A stretch of DNA of 64,000 nt from positions 1 through 64,000 of the forward strand of contig NZ_CP079925.1 in assembly GCF_019355935.1 (NCBI RefSeq), read 5' to 3'. Under the pieces are notes generated by a model that had not been told where the DNA came from, did not search any database, and was given only the letters and a program-made list of their open reading frames with translations. Origin of the DNA: Comamonas sp. Y33R10-2. GTDB taxonomy: Bacteria > Pseudomonadota > Gammaproteobacteria > Burkholderiales > Burkholderiaceae_C. This document shows, in pieces, positions 18,524 through 27,983 of this stretch. The translations under genes and the position numbers were made by a program. How positions within the stretch are numbered: the stretch's first letter is position 1; each line of letters starts with the position of its first letter.

Positions 18524-20784
18524 AAAGACTCCCCGCTAACCTTTTTGTGCGTAGCAGCAGGTTCTGTCCCTTGGCGTAAGCGTTCAAGTATGGTGTCGCG
18601 CGCGCCATCCAAGACAACGGCTCCATTGTTCACCACGACGATGCGATCTACAGCCTGAAGTAGGGCAGGTCTGTGAGTTGCAACAACCAAGGTACATTGC
18701 GGTGCAAATTGGCGCAGCTGAGCAATAACTTCCTGCTCAGCGACTTCATCAAGTGATGCTGTGGGTTCATCCAGCAATAACACACGAGGGTTGCGCAACA
18801 TTAACCTAGCCAGTAGAAGACTTTGGCGCTGACCTCCTGATAAACCAACCCCACCTTCCATAACGCGGTGATCCAAGCCAGTTTCTAGCTTGCGGACAAA
18901 ATTCCAGGCTCCTGTTGCTTTGAGCACCTTGATGATCTCTGTATCCGTAGCATGAGGAGAACCGAGCAAAAGGTTCTCGCGCAGGCTGCCGTAAAACAGG
19001 CGAGCGTTCTGAGTGAGGAGTGCTACATCACGGCGTACATCTGCTGGATCGATATGGCACAACGTCACATCATCAAGAGAGACTTTGCCGCTCAGTGGCT
19101 CTTGTAAACCAGACAGTGCTTGAAGAAGTGTTGATTTCCCCGCTCCATTACGACCCAAAATCGCGATGCGTTCACCTGGCTCGATTCGCAGTTGCTTAAC
19201 ATTTAAAGCAGGGATCTTTCCGTCATAGCTGAACACTGCCTGAGTTAGCTCATAACGACCATCAATGAGCGAGCGGTGGATACGGCTGCCATCGCTAGGG
19301 TTGTCCAAGGGGAGCTGCATGAGCTGGTCTAGACCATTGGCAGCGATTTTGGCTTGTTGCCAGCGATTGAGAACCCCTGTAACGCTGGATAGTGGGGCCA
19401 GCATACGGCTGGACAAAATGGAGGCAGCAACCAATACACCGGTACTCATCTCCCCAGACATCACCATCGGAGCGCCAAAAAATACAACAAAGGCAAATGC
19501 ACTACCTTGTACTGTTTGCATCCAGTTATTGAGGTTGTTGAGCAGGTCACGTAGTTTCAAACCTGATTCGGCATTCACCGCGTTGTAATGATTCCACTGA
19601 TTCTGAAAGCGTGGCTCCGCTTGTAGCAACTTTATGTCTTCGATACCCTGCACGGCCTCTACCAACATGGCGTTGCGCAGTGCGGCCTCTCGCATGCTCG
19701 CCTGTGCCAAAGTGCGCAAGCGTTTTTGCGCTAGCAAACTGGGCAGTAAAAGGAGAACAAATGCAGCAAGAGGAACCCAGACAAGCCAGCCTGCTATCAT
19801 CCAGAAAATAGCGCAAAAGAGAATAAAAAAGGGTACATCCGCTACGGCAGTAACCGTGGTCGATGTCAGCATTTCGCGAACAGGCTCTAGCTCTCTAATC
19901 TGCGAAACAAAAGTCCCTGTCGCTTGAGGTCGAGCGCTGTTTCGTACCCGCAATGCGTGCCCGAAAACTCTGTCAGAAATACGTAGATCAGCGCGTTTTC
20001 CCAGTAAGTCCGTAACCGTCATACGCGCACTGCGCATGACCCATGAAAAAACAATGGACAGCAAAACACCACCAAACAGAACGTATAGCGTTGGCGTAGA
20101 TTGAGCCGGTACTACACGGTCATAAATCTGCATGGAGAACAAAATGCCGCCCAAGGCCATCAAATTGGTTACCAGTGAGGCGAGCAAAATATGAAAGTAC
20201 GGCCGTAAATCAGAGAACACAATGTCTCTCAGCCAGTGTTGCTTGACGGGGCGAATGTAGTCATCCACACGAGAATCCGCAACTGACTGAATAGGCCGTA
20301 GCACTGCCATGAGCTGTAACTCGGGCTGCAATTGAGCAACGCTACGCACGGTTTCAGCGCCTTTGTCGCCACTGAAAATAATGCGTAAACCATATTGGGC
20401 AATGGCCGCAATGACGGCAACCTGGCCGTCTTTAAGTTGCACCACAACCGGCAAGCGCCAAGGACTCAATTCATCAAGCTTTGGGGCCACCTCATGGAGT
20501 GTCATGCCCGCTTGCTGTGAAATCTGGCGTACAGCTTCTTGCATGTCAAAGGTATCTTTTCCCGTACCTTGCCAGCTTGCTGATACACGTAGACGTTCAC
20601 GTGAAGTGTCAATTTGATAGTGGGAAGCAACCGTCAGTATGGCGTCTACCCAGCCATCAAGGGCGATCATACGGGTACGAACTTCGGTTGTGGTCGGCTT
20701 ATCTGCCGCTGGCTTTAGCAAGGGCGGTGTGGCCTTGTCTGATGAATCCGGAGATTGATCGGCCATAAAGTCCTTGGTATTCAT
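18520..20784 (-). CDS. Type I secretion ABC transporter with C39-like domain (HlyB/LapB type)
   Basis: A 754-residue inner-membrane exporter. Residues about 40-160 form a C39-peptidase-like domain. The position where true peptidases have the catalytic cysteine reads GWVDAILTVASHY, so it is a binding-only domain, as in HlyB and LapB. Membrane helices lie at about 200-480. The nucleotide-binding domain has Walker A GRNGAGKST (about 544-552), signature LSGGQRQ (about 646), Walker B VLLLDEPTASLDE and the H-loop ATHRP. It overlaps the genes on both sides by 4 bases. It energises export of the adhesin in one step to the cell surface. Confidence 0.93.
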   Translation of the reverse strand: MNTKDFMADQSPDSSDKATPPLLKPAADKPTTTEVRTRMIALDGWVDAILTVASHYQIDTSRERLRVSASWQGTGKDTFDMQEAVRQISQQAGMTLHEVAPKLDELSPWRLPVVVQLKDGQVAVIAAIAQYGLRIIFSGDKGAETVRSVAQLQPELQLMAVLRPIQSVADSRVDDYIRPVKQHWLRDIVFSDLRPYFHILLASLVTNLMALGGILFSMQIYDRVVPAQSTPTLYVLFGGVLLSIVFSWVMRSARMTVTDLLGKRADLRISDRVFGHALRVRNSARPQATGTFVSQIRELEPVREMLTSTTVTAVADVPFFILFCAIFWMIAGWLVWVPLAAFVLLLLPSLLAQKRLRTLAQASMREAALRNAMLVEAVQGIEDIKLLQAEPRFQNQWNHYNAVNAESGLKLRDLLNNLNNWMQTVQGSAFAFVVFFGAPMVMSGEMSTGVLVAASILSSRMLAPLSSVTGVLNRWQQAKIAANGLDQLMQLPLDNPSDGSRIHRSLIDGRYELTQAVFSYDGKIPALNVKQLRIEPGERIAILGRNGAGKSTLLQALSGLQEPLSGKVSLDDVTLCHIDPADVRRDVALLTQNARLFYGSLRENLLLGSPHATDTEIIKVLKATGAWNFVRKLETGLDHRVMEGGVGLSGGQRQSLLLARLMLRNPRVLLLDEPTASLDEVAEQEVIAQLRQFAPQCTLVVATHRPALLQAVDRIVVVNNGAVVLDGARDTILERLRQGTEPAATHKKVSGESL

Positions 20785-22145
20785 CGCACGCCCCCTTGCG
20801 CGACGACAGGCTCAGGCAGTTCAAAGACCGTGCGCATACGACCGCTTTGATACAGGCACTCGACTGCCAAGCGCTGTATTTCATAGAAGCTCTCGACACG
20901 ATCCAGATTGGCGATGTGGTATTCCTGCTCGGCATTGAGCAGATCTAACAACGAGCGCGTACCTAGTTGAAGGTACTGCTCGCGGTACAAATCGCGCGTA
21001 GTACGAATACTGGAAATTCGTGCATCAATTACCGGGGCACGCTGTTGTTGACCCACTGTCTGGGCGAATGCATCTTGCAGTGTTTGTTGAGCCTGAAATT
21101 GGGCATATGCGACCGCAGAGTCGGCTGCATCTAAAGCATGCGCGGCAGCACGTTGACGAGCCTGATTGCGACCACCTTCGTACAAAGGTGCGCTCAAATT
21201 AAGCATGATTCTTGTATCCAGCTCGCTGTAGCCAACAGGGCGAGATCCGTTGCTCAATCCGCGCGCGACAGAACCATCAAGCGACAAAGTAGGCTTGAGT
21301 TGGGCATCTGCAGCCTTCAGATCTGCCTTAGCTAGGTCTCGCTGTCCAATCGCTTTGAGCACTGCCGCAGGTAGCAAGGCATCTGGACCATTGCTTGCTG
21401 AGCAAGCTAGAGGTAATGCTGAAGGCAATTCACTGCTGACGAGTGGTAATTCTTTGGCCCCTATCAAATACATCAAGCGTACGCGCCAGCGCTGGGCTTG
21501 AGCTGAGTAATTAATAGCTGTAGCCGCTGCAGATTCAACGCGAGATTGGGCTTGTACAGAATCTGATTTGGTACTGGCTCCCTTGATCTGACGCTCTAGC
21601 GCCAGATCGGCTAAAGCCTTGACTCCAATTACTTGAGCGTTGGCCACCTCGACGAGAGCTTGCTGCCGACGCACTTCTACCCATGCCAAGGCTGTCTCGC
21701 GCGCCACATCTTCAGAAGACAGTTGAACCTGAGCTTGTGCGGTGGAGACGGTAGCTTCGGCCTGCTGAACTGCGCTGTCTACTTTGCCGAAGTCATAGAT
21801 CATCTGGGACACCGAAATGCGGGCATCATAAATATGACGTGAGCTATAGGGAGCGATGACGTTATTGCTGGTCTGAGAGCCAATGCCGCCACTCACTTGT
21901 GGCTTGTAGCCTGCTTTTGCCACGGCAATACCTTCATCCGCACCTAGCAATTGTCCTTGTGCCAGGCGCACAGAGGGATGCCAAGCAACAGCGGCTTGAA
22001 CAGCCGCAGCCATGCTCATGCCGCTATTTTTTGCCTCAGTTTTGGCAAGCTCTTCAGCATTGCTTAGCCCTGTAAGTGCACACAAAAACAGCGTCGCGAG
22101 CAATACAGGACTTCTGGCAAAAAATGACGATAAATTCGTCTGCAT
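20781..22145 (-). CDS. TolC-family outer-membrane channel of the adhesin secretion system (LapE type)
   Basis: A 454-residue outer-membrane efflux protein with signal peptide (residues 1-30, cut after SNA). It has two halves of the TolC repeat, including LLDLLNAEQEYHIANLDRVE near the end. The ATG at 22145 was chosen because a GGAG motif lies nine bases upstream; an earlier TTG at 22160 overlaps that motif. It is second in the operon, after the adhesin, and is translationally coupled to the ABC gene. It would form the exit channel for the adhesin. Confidence 0.9.
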   Translation of the reverse strand: MQTNLSSFFARSPVLLATLFLCALTGLSNAEELAKTEAKNSGMSMAAAVQAAVAWHPSVRLAQGQLLGADEGIAVAKAGYKPQVSGGIGSQTSNNVIAPYSSRHIYDARISVSQMIYDFGKVDSAVQQAEATVSTAQAQVQLSSEDVARETALAWVEVRRQQALVEVANAQVIGVKALADLALERQIKGASTKSDSVQAQSRVESAAATAINYSAQAQRWRVRLMYLIGAKELPLVSSELPSALPLACSASNGPDALLPAAVLKAIGQRDLAKADLKAADAQLKPTLSLDGSVARGLSNGSRPVGYSELDTRIMLNLSAPLYEGGRNQARQRAAAHALDAADSAVAYAQFQAQQTLQDAFAQTVGQQQRAPVIDARISSIRTTRDLYREQYLQLGTRSLLDLLNAEQEYHIANLDRVESFYEIQRLAVECLYQSGRMRTVFELPEPVVAQGGVR

Positions 22146-22274
22146 AAGCATCAACTCCAAATAGAGTCTTGCAGCAAGGCCACGCTAAAAGCTTTCGGTG
22201 GCGCCTTGCTAGCTTTTTTAAACCTTAGATGGGTGGATTGGAGTACAGCAAATCATCTTCCAGCGTAGTCGCTG

Positions 22275-25200
22275 TCAGCATTGACGTGTCTGCCATCGCC
22301 TTATCATTTGGCGTGGAGCCGGATGCTCCCCCCCTGAATCTGTCAACAGATCAATTCCCTGAGTTTGCTCACCTGACTTAGCAGTACCTAGTACATCAGA
22401 TAGCTTTGGCAATTCGTCAGTACCTTCGGAGTCGTCATCTGAAGCAGATAAAGTATCCAAGGAGTCCAGTTTCAGAAGGGGTGCTGCCATGAATGTAGAG
22501 GCAGGCTGGTTACCGAATACACCAGGGCTGCTAGCGTCATCAAGTGTCAGCGGTGTGCCGTCGTCATCCGATGTCACACTGTCATTCGCTGCTATGGGGG
22601 TAACACTGGCAGGCGCAACCGTGATGGTGCTGATCGCAACGTTTGAGTCGATATCGCCATCATTAACAGTCACTTCAATGATTCGATTGGAAGCATCGGG
22701 GTTTACCGATGTGTTCTCAAACGTAATGCCCTCGATCGCATCTGCGTAAGCACTCTTGGTGGCCGAGCCTGTCAAAGTCACGATAACTTTGCTTGGATCT
22801 GACGTATCAATTGTGTAAGTGACGCCTGTAGGGATTTTTGATGCATCTACAGCAAGAACGTCACCGGCCTTGGCATTGGTCAGAACAATGGACGCACTTT
22901 CGATATTTGTGTCGTCTTCGTCACTCACTGCGGCTGCAGATGAGGCGATAGAAACACTGCCGCCACCTTCGGTGAAAGCTGTCTCATAGCTACCAGACAT
23001 GTCATAGAGCGCAATATCGACTTGCTCATTGGTCGGCGAGTTCTGCGTGATGGTAATTGTTGCAGCATTGAGAGGCAGATCATCCAAGAATACGGTACGC
23101 CCTTGGCTAGTGCCGTTGTTAGCTACAACAACAGAGGTAGGTGTTGTGTGCGTAATCTCGTTGAAACCTAAAAAATTCGGTTTTGCGTCTGTAGTGTATT
23201 GACCAAGAATATCGAAATAATTGCTTAAATCAATCAACGTTCCACTTGCATCGTATGCCTGAACAGTCAATGTGGCGCCCACCCCCAAATCACCCAAAAC
23301 TAAACCTAAGTGGGCAATATCGTTATAGCCACCCAAGTTGATGGTATAGGTCGCAGTCCCATTGCTTAAAGGCTTTATGGCCAAAAAATCAACAGAAGTG
23401 TCAGGTAACGGGAAGGTGTCAGTGCCATTGCCGGACGAATCGTTGTCATAGGTGTTGGTTAGGAGAAATCGGTAATTAGGATCGCTGTCAACAGAGGTTA
23501 CCGTGATCGAGCCTTTAACAGGGTCGTTGTAAACGAAGCCGGATGCGCCATCTAGCGCGAACTGCAGCGATGATGAATCCAAAGCCACCATGGGAGCATT
23601 GTTCACAGGCGCTACAGTGATGTTCAACGTTCCTACGTCACTCAAAACCCCATCGGTCAAGGTGTAGTCAACAGAGTCAACTCCAGTGAACTGTGGGGGT
23701 GGTGTATAGGTATAGTTGCCGTCCGCAGTGATCTCAATCGTGCCACCCTGAGTCGTTTTGAAAGTACCCGGCTGAGCAGACAAACTATCTCCATCAAGGT
23801 CCGTATCGTTAGCTAACAGGCTTGTTGTTGAGGTAAATGCAATGCCCTCGTTTGTAGTAATACTGTCATCTATAGCTACAGGCGCATCGTTGATGGGATC
23901 TACGGTAATCGTCAGCGTACCGATATCGCTGAGCGTGCCATCGGTCACGGTGTAATCCACCGTATCAGTGCCATTGAAGTTGGCTGGAGGCGTATAGGTG
24001 TAGCTGCCGTCTGCAGCAATCACGATCGTGCCACCTGCAGTGGTCGTGAAGGTACCCGGAACAGCGGTCAATGGGTTGCCATCCGCATCTGTATCGTTGG
24101 CAAGCAAACTCACTGTCGAGTTAAACGACGTGTCTTCAGTTGCCGTGATGCTGTCATCTACTGCGACAGGCGCATCATTGACGGGATTTACCGTCACAGG
24201 GATGTCCACCGTCGTGACTCCACCCTTTCCATCATCCACGGTCACCGTAAAAGTGTCTGAGCCGTTGTAGTTGGCATTAGGTGTGTAGTTAAACGAGCCA
24301 TCAGGATTCACGCTCACCGTGCCATTGCTTGGCGGTGTTGTCAGCGAGAAGGTGGGCGTTCCGCCATCAGGGTCAGTAACCGTGATCTGACCTGTAGCGA
24401 GTGTATCTTCGTTAGTCACCACGGCAGGGGCTGATGCGACGGGCGCATCATTAACCGGATTCACCGTGATCGTCAGCGTACCGATGTCGCTCAGCGTGCC
24501 GTCGGTCACGGTGTAATCCACCGTATCTGTGCCATTGAAGTTTGCAGGAGGCGTATAGGTATAGCTGCCGTCTGCAGCGATCACAATCGTGCCGCCTGCA
24601 GTGGTCGTAAAAGTGCCCGGCACAGCGGTCAATGGGTTGCCATCCGCATCTGTATCGTTGGCAACCAAACTCACGGTCGAGTTCAACGGGGTGTCTTCAG
24701 TTGCCGTGACGCTGTCATCTACTGCGACGGGTGCATCATTGACCGGATCGACCGTTATCGTCAGCGTACCGGTGTCGCTGAGCGTGCCATCGGTCACGGT
24801 GTAATCCACCGTATCTGTGCCATTGAAATTCGCTGGAGGCGTATAGGTGTAGCTGCCGTCTGCAGCAATCACGATCGTGCCACCTGCAGTGGTCGTGAAG
24901 GTGCCCGGAACAGCGGTCAATGGGTTGCCATCGGCATCTGTATCGTTGGCAACCAAACTCACTGTCGAGTTAAACGGCGTGTCTTCAGTTGCCGTGATGC
25001 TGTCATCTACTGCGACAGGCGCATCATTGACGGGATTTACCGTCACAGGGATGTCCACCGTCGTGACTCCACCCTTTCCATCATCCACGGTCACCGTAAA
25101 AGTGTCTGAGCCGTTGTAGTTGGCATTAGGTGTGTAGTTAAACGAGCCATCAGGATTCACGCTCACCGTGCCATTGCTTGGCGGTGTTGTCAGCGAGAAG

Positions 25201-26894
25201 GTGGGCGTTCCGCCATCAGGGTCAGTAACCGTGATCTGACCTGTAGCGAGTGTATCTTCGTTAGTCACCACGGCAGGGGCTGATGCGACGGGCGCATCAT
25301 TAACCGGATTCACCGTGATCGTCAGCGTACCGATGTCGCTCAGCGTGCCGTCGGTCACGGTGTAATCCACCGTATCTGTGCCATTGAAGTTTGCAGGAGG
25401 CGTATAGGTATAGCTGCCGTCTGCAGCGATCACAATCGTGCCGCCTGCAGTGGTCGTAAAAGTGCCCGGCACAGCGGTCAATGGGTTGCCATCCGCATCT
25501 GTATCGTTGGCAACCAAACTCACGGTCGAGTTCAACGGGGTGTCTTCAGTTGCCGTGACGCTGTCATCTACTGCGACGGGTGCATCATTGACCGGATCGA
25601 CCGTTATCGTCAGCGTACCGGTGTCGCTGAGCGTGCCATCGGTCACGGTGTAATCCACCGTATCTGTGCCATTGAAATTCGCTGGAGGCGTATAGGTATA
25701 GCTGCCGTCTGCAGCGATCACGATCGTGCCACCTGCAGTGGTCGTGAAGGTGCCCGGAACAGCGGTCAATGGGTTGCCATCGGCATCTGTATCGTTGGCA
25801 ACCAAACTCACTGTCGAGTTAAACGGCGTGTCTTCAGTTGCCGTGACGCTGTCATCTACTGCGACGGGTGCATCATTGACCGGATCGACCGTAATCGTCA
25901 GCGTACCGATGTCGCTGAGCGTGCCATCGGTCACGGTGTAATCCACCGTATCTGTGCCATTGAAGTTTGCAGGAGGCGTATAGGTATAGCTGCCGTCAGC
26001 AGCGATCACGATCGTGCCGCCTGCGGTGGTCGTGAAAGTACCCGGAACAGCGGTCAGAGGGTTTCCGTCTGCATCCGTATCGTTGGCAACCAAACTCACG
26101 GTTGAGTTAAACGGCGTGTCTTCGGTAGCTGTCACGCTGTCATTGACTGCGACAGGGGCATCGTTGACAGGATTCACCGTGACAGGAACTTCCACAGTCG
26201 TTGTGCCGCCATGGCCGTCATCGACGGTCACCACAAACGAATCACTACCGCTGTATCCAGGCTTTGGTACATATTCAAAAGTACCGTCGGACTTCATCAC
26301 GACCTCTCCGTGGGCCGGTGGTGTGGTGACTTTGTAAGTCAACGGATTTCCATCAGGGTCTGTGGCCGTGATTTTTCCGGGAACTCGTCCACCTTCATTC
26401 AGGCTGAGAGGGGTAGTTGTCGCGGATGGGGCTTGATTAGCTTTTGGCGAAGGGCTGCCGCCGCTTGAGCCACCGCTGCTGGAGAGGCCCAGTACACCCA
26501 ATGCAGCTAGTCCGGCAAAAACGCCACCAAGTAATCCTGATTCGTGCAGCGGAACAATCGGGTTGTCAGTCCATTCAATCTCTGTGAAATGGAAATATGA
26601 CCAAGGTGACGTGTATTGACCCCACCAGAGTACGCCGAAATCATCCAGCAACACCAAGTCACTACGCAGACCATTGGCATCAATCACAAAAAAATCGTGG
26701 ATTACGACTGATTGCCCATTCTTTAGCACCAAGGTCAGGTCGTTGCCATGACGCTCAAATTTCGCAACTTTCTCAGGCGCAATTTCCAATTTGATGATCG
26801 ACGGTTTATCGAGCTTAAGATTCTCAATAAATACGTTTTTCTGTACTTGATTGTCCGCTTTTGTAACGATGCTGGTGGATAACATGATTGACAT
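22275..26894 (-). CDS. BapA/VCBS-type large repeat adhesin, C-terminus frameshifted
   Basis: A 1539-residue surface or biofilm adhesin and presumed substrate of the downstream type I secretion genes. Residues 1-110 resemble the BapA-type N-terminal prefix domain (LTLVLKNGQSVVIHDFF). A hydrophobic GLAALGVLG stretch and a Gly/Ser linker follow (about 113-148). A cadherin-like repeat (about 150-245) leads into seven 96-residue VCBS/Ig-like repeats mixed with two 91-residue ones (about 245-1098). These are acidic (NDTDADGN), suggesting calcium binding. The C-terminal 440 residues contain a less repetitive domain and an Asp-rich tail. No RTX nonapeptides are visible. At a run of seven G the frame ends in a basic tail (HPAPRQMIRRWQTRQC). 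One more G would give a 34-residue tail after the G run, ending TLEDDLLYSNPPI, with its stop at 22225-22227. Confidence 0.88.
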   Translation of the reverse strand: MSIMLSTSIVTKADNQVQKNVFIENLKLDKPSIIKLEIAPEKVAKFERHGNDLTLVLKNGQSVVIHDFFVIDANGLRSDLVLLDDFGVLWWGQYTSPWSYFHFTEIEWTDNPIVPLHESGLLGGVFAGLAALGVLGLSSSGGSSGGSPSPKANQAPSATTTPLSLNEGGRVPGKITATDPDGNPLTYKVTTPPAHGEVVMKSDGTFEYVPKPGYSGSDSFVVTVDDGHGGTTTVEVPVTVNPVNDAPVAVNDSVTATEDTPFNSTVSLVANDTDADGNPLTAVPGTFTTTAGGTIVIAADGSYTYTPPANFNGTDTVDYTVTDGTLSDIGTLTITVDPVNDAPVAVDDSVTATEDTPFNSTVSLVANDTDADGNPLTAVPGTFTTTAGGTIVIAADGSYTYTPPANFNGTDTVDYTVTDGTLSDTGTLTITVDPVNDAPVAVDDSVTATEDTPLNSTVSLVANDTDADGNPLTAVPGTFTTTAGGTIVIAADGSYTYTPPANFNGTDTVDYTVTDGTLSDIGTLTITVNPVNDAPVASAPAVVTNEDTLATGQITVTDPDGGTPTFSLTTPPSNGTVSVNPDGSFNYTPNANYNGSDTFTVTVDDGKGGVTTVDIPVTVNPVNDAPVAVDDSITATEDTPFNSTVSLVANDTDADGNPLTAVPGTFTTTAGGTIVIAADGSYTYTPPANFNGTDTVDYTVTDGTLSDTGTLTITVDPVNDAPVAVDDSVTATEDTPLNSTVSLVANDTDADGNPLTAVPGTFTTTAGGTIVIAADGSYTYTPPANFNGTDTVDYTVTDGTLSDIGTLTITVNPVNDAPVASAPAVVTNEDTLATGQITVTDPDGGTPTFSLTTPPSNGTVSVNPDGSFNYTPNANYNGSDTFTVTVDDGKGGVTTVDIPVTVNPVNDAPVAVDDSITATEDTSFNSTVSLLANDTDADGNPLTAVPGTFTTTAGGTIVIAADGSYTYTPPANFNGTDTVDYTVTDGTLSDIGTLTITVDPINDAPVAIDDSITTNEGIAFTSTTSLLANDTDLDGDSLSAQPGTFKTTQGGTIEITADGNYTYTPPPQFTGVDSVDYTLTDGVLSDVGTLNITVAPVNNAPMVALDSSSLQFALDGASGFVYNDPVKGSITVTSVDSDPNYRFLLTNTYDNDSSGNGTDTFPLPDTSVDFLAIKPLSNGTATYTINLGGYNDIAHLGLVLGDLGVGATLTVQAYDASGTLIDLSNYFDILGQYTTDAKPNFLGFNEITHTTPTSVVVANNGTSQGRTVFLDDLPLNAATITITQNSPTNEQVDIALYDMSGSYETAFTEGGGSVSIASSAAAVSDEDDTNIESASIVLTNAKAGDVLAVDASKIPTGVTYTIDTSDPSKVIVTLTGSATKSAYADAIEGITFENTSVNPDASNRIIEVTVNDGDIDSNVAISTITVAPASVTPIAANDSVTSDDDGTPLTLDDASSPGVFGNQPASTFMAAPLLKLDSLDTLSASDDDSEGTDELPKLSDVLGTAKSGEQTQGIDLLTDSGGEHPAPRQMIRRWQTRQC
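22328..22334 (-). other. Seven-G tract at the adhesin C-terminal frameshift
   Basis: Seven C on the + strand (seven G in the coding strand). The annotated frame continues 19 codons past it into a basic, non-family-like tail. With an eighth G the frame runs 34 residues to 22225 and is acidic with DDLL, typical for type I-secreted adhesins. It is either a sequencing deletion or a slippage tract that switches the secretion signal. Confidence 0.65.
23601..26162 (-). repeat. Tandem repeat block coding for adhesin domains
   Basis: Repeats of 288 bp (type A) and 273 bp (type B), in coding order A A A B A A B A A, the last A diverged. The block A-A-B (849 bp) occurs twice in direct succession with almost no differences. 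For example the 24160-24800 and 25010-25650 stretches are nearly identical, which suggests recent duplication or gene conversion. Confidence 0.9.
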
Positions 26895-27983
26895 TTCTAT
26901 TGAATTAATAATCCACTAACTAAATCTATGCCTCTCTGTGTAGAGGGGGATGTAGCCCATGAAGAATCAATTCAAATAGGCGTGTCTGGTGATAGTTAGC
27001 GCTAACATTAGATCATTGCGCCATTAATTAAAGTTAACCGAGTGGTTATTTTCAATGTTAAAAATTGAAAAATAAACAATTGTGGATTGAATCCTTTTGG
27101 ATTGGATTAGTAGTTTTAAAGATACGTTTTGATGTGCTTTTATTACACTATTGACATTTAATTTGAAGTTTCGGGTTTTGTTTGAAGAAGTGATTTCGTC
27201 TGATATCAATTGCAGTCAATGAGCTTTTCGTGAAAATTCCTCTCGCAAAGAAAGTTGCATCAGCGACAAATTTGGGTAGCCAGATTTAGTGATTTTTTGT
27301 TTCGATCTGAGCTAGATGGTTTTGCTCAGCACCCGCTGATGAAAACCCGTTTGGCTGTCTGTCGCTGAGCCACCACGCTCAACTTATGTGCATACCCAAT
27401 GGCATATGTATTTCAGTCATGAGACCGCCACAAGTTCAACTCATGCGCAGCTTGTGTCTCTTGTTTGTGCTCGGCCCTCTATGCTGGCTTTCGCTTGTTA
27501 AAAGCGTTGCGTAGTTCGCTGGTGCATGTACGTACTAGGCGGAGCATGCTCAAGTGCGAAGAAATTTCTCTCAAGCAATTGCTACGTACGTGCGACAAGC
27601 GGTGGGTTAGCTCAATGCTTGCAGTTCTACAATGGAGCGACTCCATCAAGCTCATGCTCCACGTATTCCAGATGAGACTTGCCTCGTATAAATGGAGGCT
27701 CAGTAGCACCTAGGCGCTCGATGAGCAATTGAGTTCGGCTTTTCAAATGCCAGAAACTGCCTCTTCTGTGTTTTCGGCGTTTTTGTCAAAATTTTTTAGA
27801 GGTCTAGCTACTACTTTTAGTGACCTAAGAGCGGTTAGTACCACCCAGCAAACCGCGAAGGTTTGCGTTTGAGAAGAGGCGAGAAGCTGCAGGGCGTACA
27901 TAAGTACGACAAGGCGAAGCCGCGACGTATCAAGGGTGGTGTTCGCAGCTCCAAATGCCGCCAGACTTCACCTAGCTTCAAAC
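26895..27983. other. Long intergenic region between adhesin and liuR
   Basis: 1089 bases between two divergent transcripts. The part next to the adhesin (26900-27240) is AT-rich and should hold its promoter. The rest carries only short open frames without start signals or family resemblance. A hairpin-like stretch lies near 27795-27835 (GGTC...GACC). No RNA gene or mobile-element end was recognised. Confidence 0.6.

Noticed and set aside
22275..23600. RTX calcium-binding nonapeptides at the adhesin C-terminus
   Set aside because: No GGxGxDxxx series was found. The type I assignment rests on the operon and the acidic tail of the alternative frame.
24028..25941. A series of similar short + strand frames at regular spacing
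   Set aside because: They are shadows of the VCBS repeats of the adhesin, spaced exactly as the repeats.
23600..26162. Possible CRISPR-like array from regular repeats
   Set aside because: The repeats are in-frame coding units of 288 and 273 bp without short repeats and unique spacers.
27465..27713. Overlapping frames of 76-82 residues on both strands between adhesin and liuR
   Set aside because: No ribosome site, no resemblance to any family, and codon composition unlike neighbouring genes.
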